Origin: an uncultured Ruminococcus sp.
Lineage (GTDB): Bacteria > Bacillota > Clostridia > Oscillospirales > Ruminococcaceae
Assembly (NCBI GenBank): GCA_947178195.1
Contig: CAMWXM010000057.1
Coordinates: 1-13,779, forward strand
Direction: 5' to 3'
DNA length: 13,779 nucleotides
Part shown: positions 13,208-13,779 of the stretch, one piece after another
How the letters are laid out: each line of letters starts with the position of its first letter
How positions within the stretch are numbered: the first letter of the stretch is position 1
Made by a program: the position numbers and the translations under genes
Notes under the pieces: model-generated
Told to the model about the DNA's origin: nothing
Databases searched by the model: none
What the model saw: the letters and a program-made list of their open reading frames with translations, nothing else

Positions 13208-13678
13208 CTATTCATCCAAATAAAGAAGATTCAGGAATTCTGAAAATGATGATGCAATTTTATCCATTAACAGACTTCCTGTTTCTGCGTCCTCATATTC
13301 ATGATTACAGAAATATATATTTCCATAAGTTTTGGCATTTAATGAAATACACACATAATTTCCAGCTGGATCTTCAGCAATAGCTAAATAATCTTTAGTT
13401 AATGCTTTATCATTCCACAAAGTAAAACATATATTTTTCAAGTTATATACCTCATAATTTTCTTCTTCATATATAATGTAAAACATTTGTATCAAGCTAC
13501 ATGAATCTTTGTCATTAACACTATTATGATAGTTAAACATAAAATCATCTTCAGGCATTCCTCCGTTATGTGCAAGCATAAATGCTTTATAATCAACTGG
13601 TAATTCAACTTTTAACTCATTTTCAAATATCTGAAGTTTTTCTTTATTAAGTTTTAAACCACTGTCCATCAGCATCAT
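13208..13678 (-). CDS. SMI1/KNR4 (SUKH-1) family immunity protein
   Basis: This 156-residue protein has the SUKH layout. An N-terminal helix leads to VELPVDYKAFMLAHNGGMPE, followed by a beta-rich middle with DYLAIAEDPAGNYVCIS, a GNIYFCNHEYED strand and a C-terminal helix with SFSEFLNLLYLDE. It is clearly related to the SUKH protein at 11468-11947 but diverged, as expected when each binds a different toxin. GAGGGG lies nine bases before the chosen ATG (the first of MMLM). The ATG overlaps the stop of a short upstream frame that may be the end of its toxin, located at and beyond the right edge. It should act in the cytoplasm. Confidence 0.9.
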   Translation of the reverse strand: MMLMDSGLKLNKEKLQIFENELKVELPVDYKAFMLAHNGGMPEDDFMFNYHNSVNDKDSCSLIQMFYIIYEEENYEVYNLKNICFTLWNDKALTKDYLAIAEDPAGNYVCISLNAKTYGNIYFCNHEYEDAETGSLLMDKIASSFSEFLNLLYLDE

Positions 13679-13746
13679 TTTTTATTCCCCTCTAACTGGT
13701 CATTATTTTTTATTTCTTGCATTTCTTTACTCCATCCACTTAATAA
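13675..13746 (-). pseudogene. Possible tail of another toxin cassette at the right edge
   Basis: A short open frame reads LLSGWSKEMQEIKNNDQLEG and ends at a TGA that overlaps the ATG of the SUKH gene (ATGA). This is the junction type seen between other toxin and immunity genes here. A TAA lies upstream in the same frame (13747-13749), so if it is a toxin end it is already broken or shifted. The evidence is positional only. Confidence 0.3.
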
Positions 13747-13779
13747 TTAAACAATCCCACAGATTTAACTATATTTTGC

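Overview
The window looks like a chromosomal segment of a low-to-moderate GC Firmicute, most likely a gut Ruminococcus or relative (Oscillospiraceae). The reasons are AGGAGG-type ribosome sites, TTGACA/TATAAT-type promoters, short intergenic gaps and the Hint-linked toxin style common in that group. The assignment is an inference and no marker gene confirms it.

Region 1 (1-2976, minus strand) is a tight three-gene operon read right to left from a TTGACA-N17-TATTAT promoter. It holds a Nudix protein with an NrtR-like winged-helix C-terminus, an SPFH/band-7 protein with a long coiled coil, and an NAD-kinase-like protein whose GGDG motif reads GRDG. Together they suggest NAD(P) or ADP-ribose sensing. 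The left edge carries the N-terminal part of a D12-class adenine DNA methyltransferase with no visible start codon.

Region 2 (2977-5614, plus strand) is a divergent operon with its own promoter framed by an 8-bp inverted repeat. It encodes a TetR-type repressor followed by two paralogous aldo/keto reductases with intact D-Y-K-H tetrads. Directly behind it (5604-6200) lies an S24/LexA-like peptidase that has lost its DNA-binding domain, apparently by an internal deletion that left the original first six codons in place. A gene-free AT-rich stretch (6201-6623) holds short GTTTCCATC repeats, a large imperfect hairpin and a bidirectional terminator that separates the converging units.

Region 3 (6624-13779, minus strand) is the most interesting part. 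It is an array of orphan and decayed cassettes of a polymorphic toxin. Each cassette has a piece of pre-toxin (a glycine-zipper segment or the C-terminal half of a Hint domain ending in VLVHNA), a different toxin tip, and then an immunity gene. I count seven toxin remnants, plus a possible eighth at the right edge. Recognisable tips are a WHH/HNH nuclease, a PD-(D/E)XK-like nuclease and a TNT/NAD-glycohydrolase-like domain; the others are unassigned. Nearly every toxin part is broken (nonsense codons, frameshifts, internal deletions, missing Hint N-terminus), while all seven immunity-type ORFs of more than 100 codons are open: two SMI1/KNR4 (SUKH) proteins, one pentapeptide-repeat protein and four unassigned proteins. 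The array therefore reads as a reservoir of immunity genes and exchangeable toxin tips. The full-length parent toxin gene is probably outside the window, beyond the right edge. Repeated DNA blocks shared by the cassettes (Hint block, glycine-zipper block, and a short 5' cap ending in ICP) mark where recombination has probably happened.
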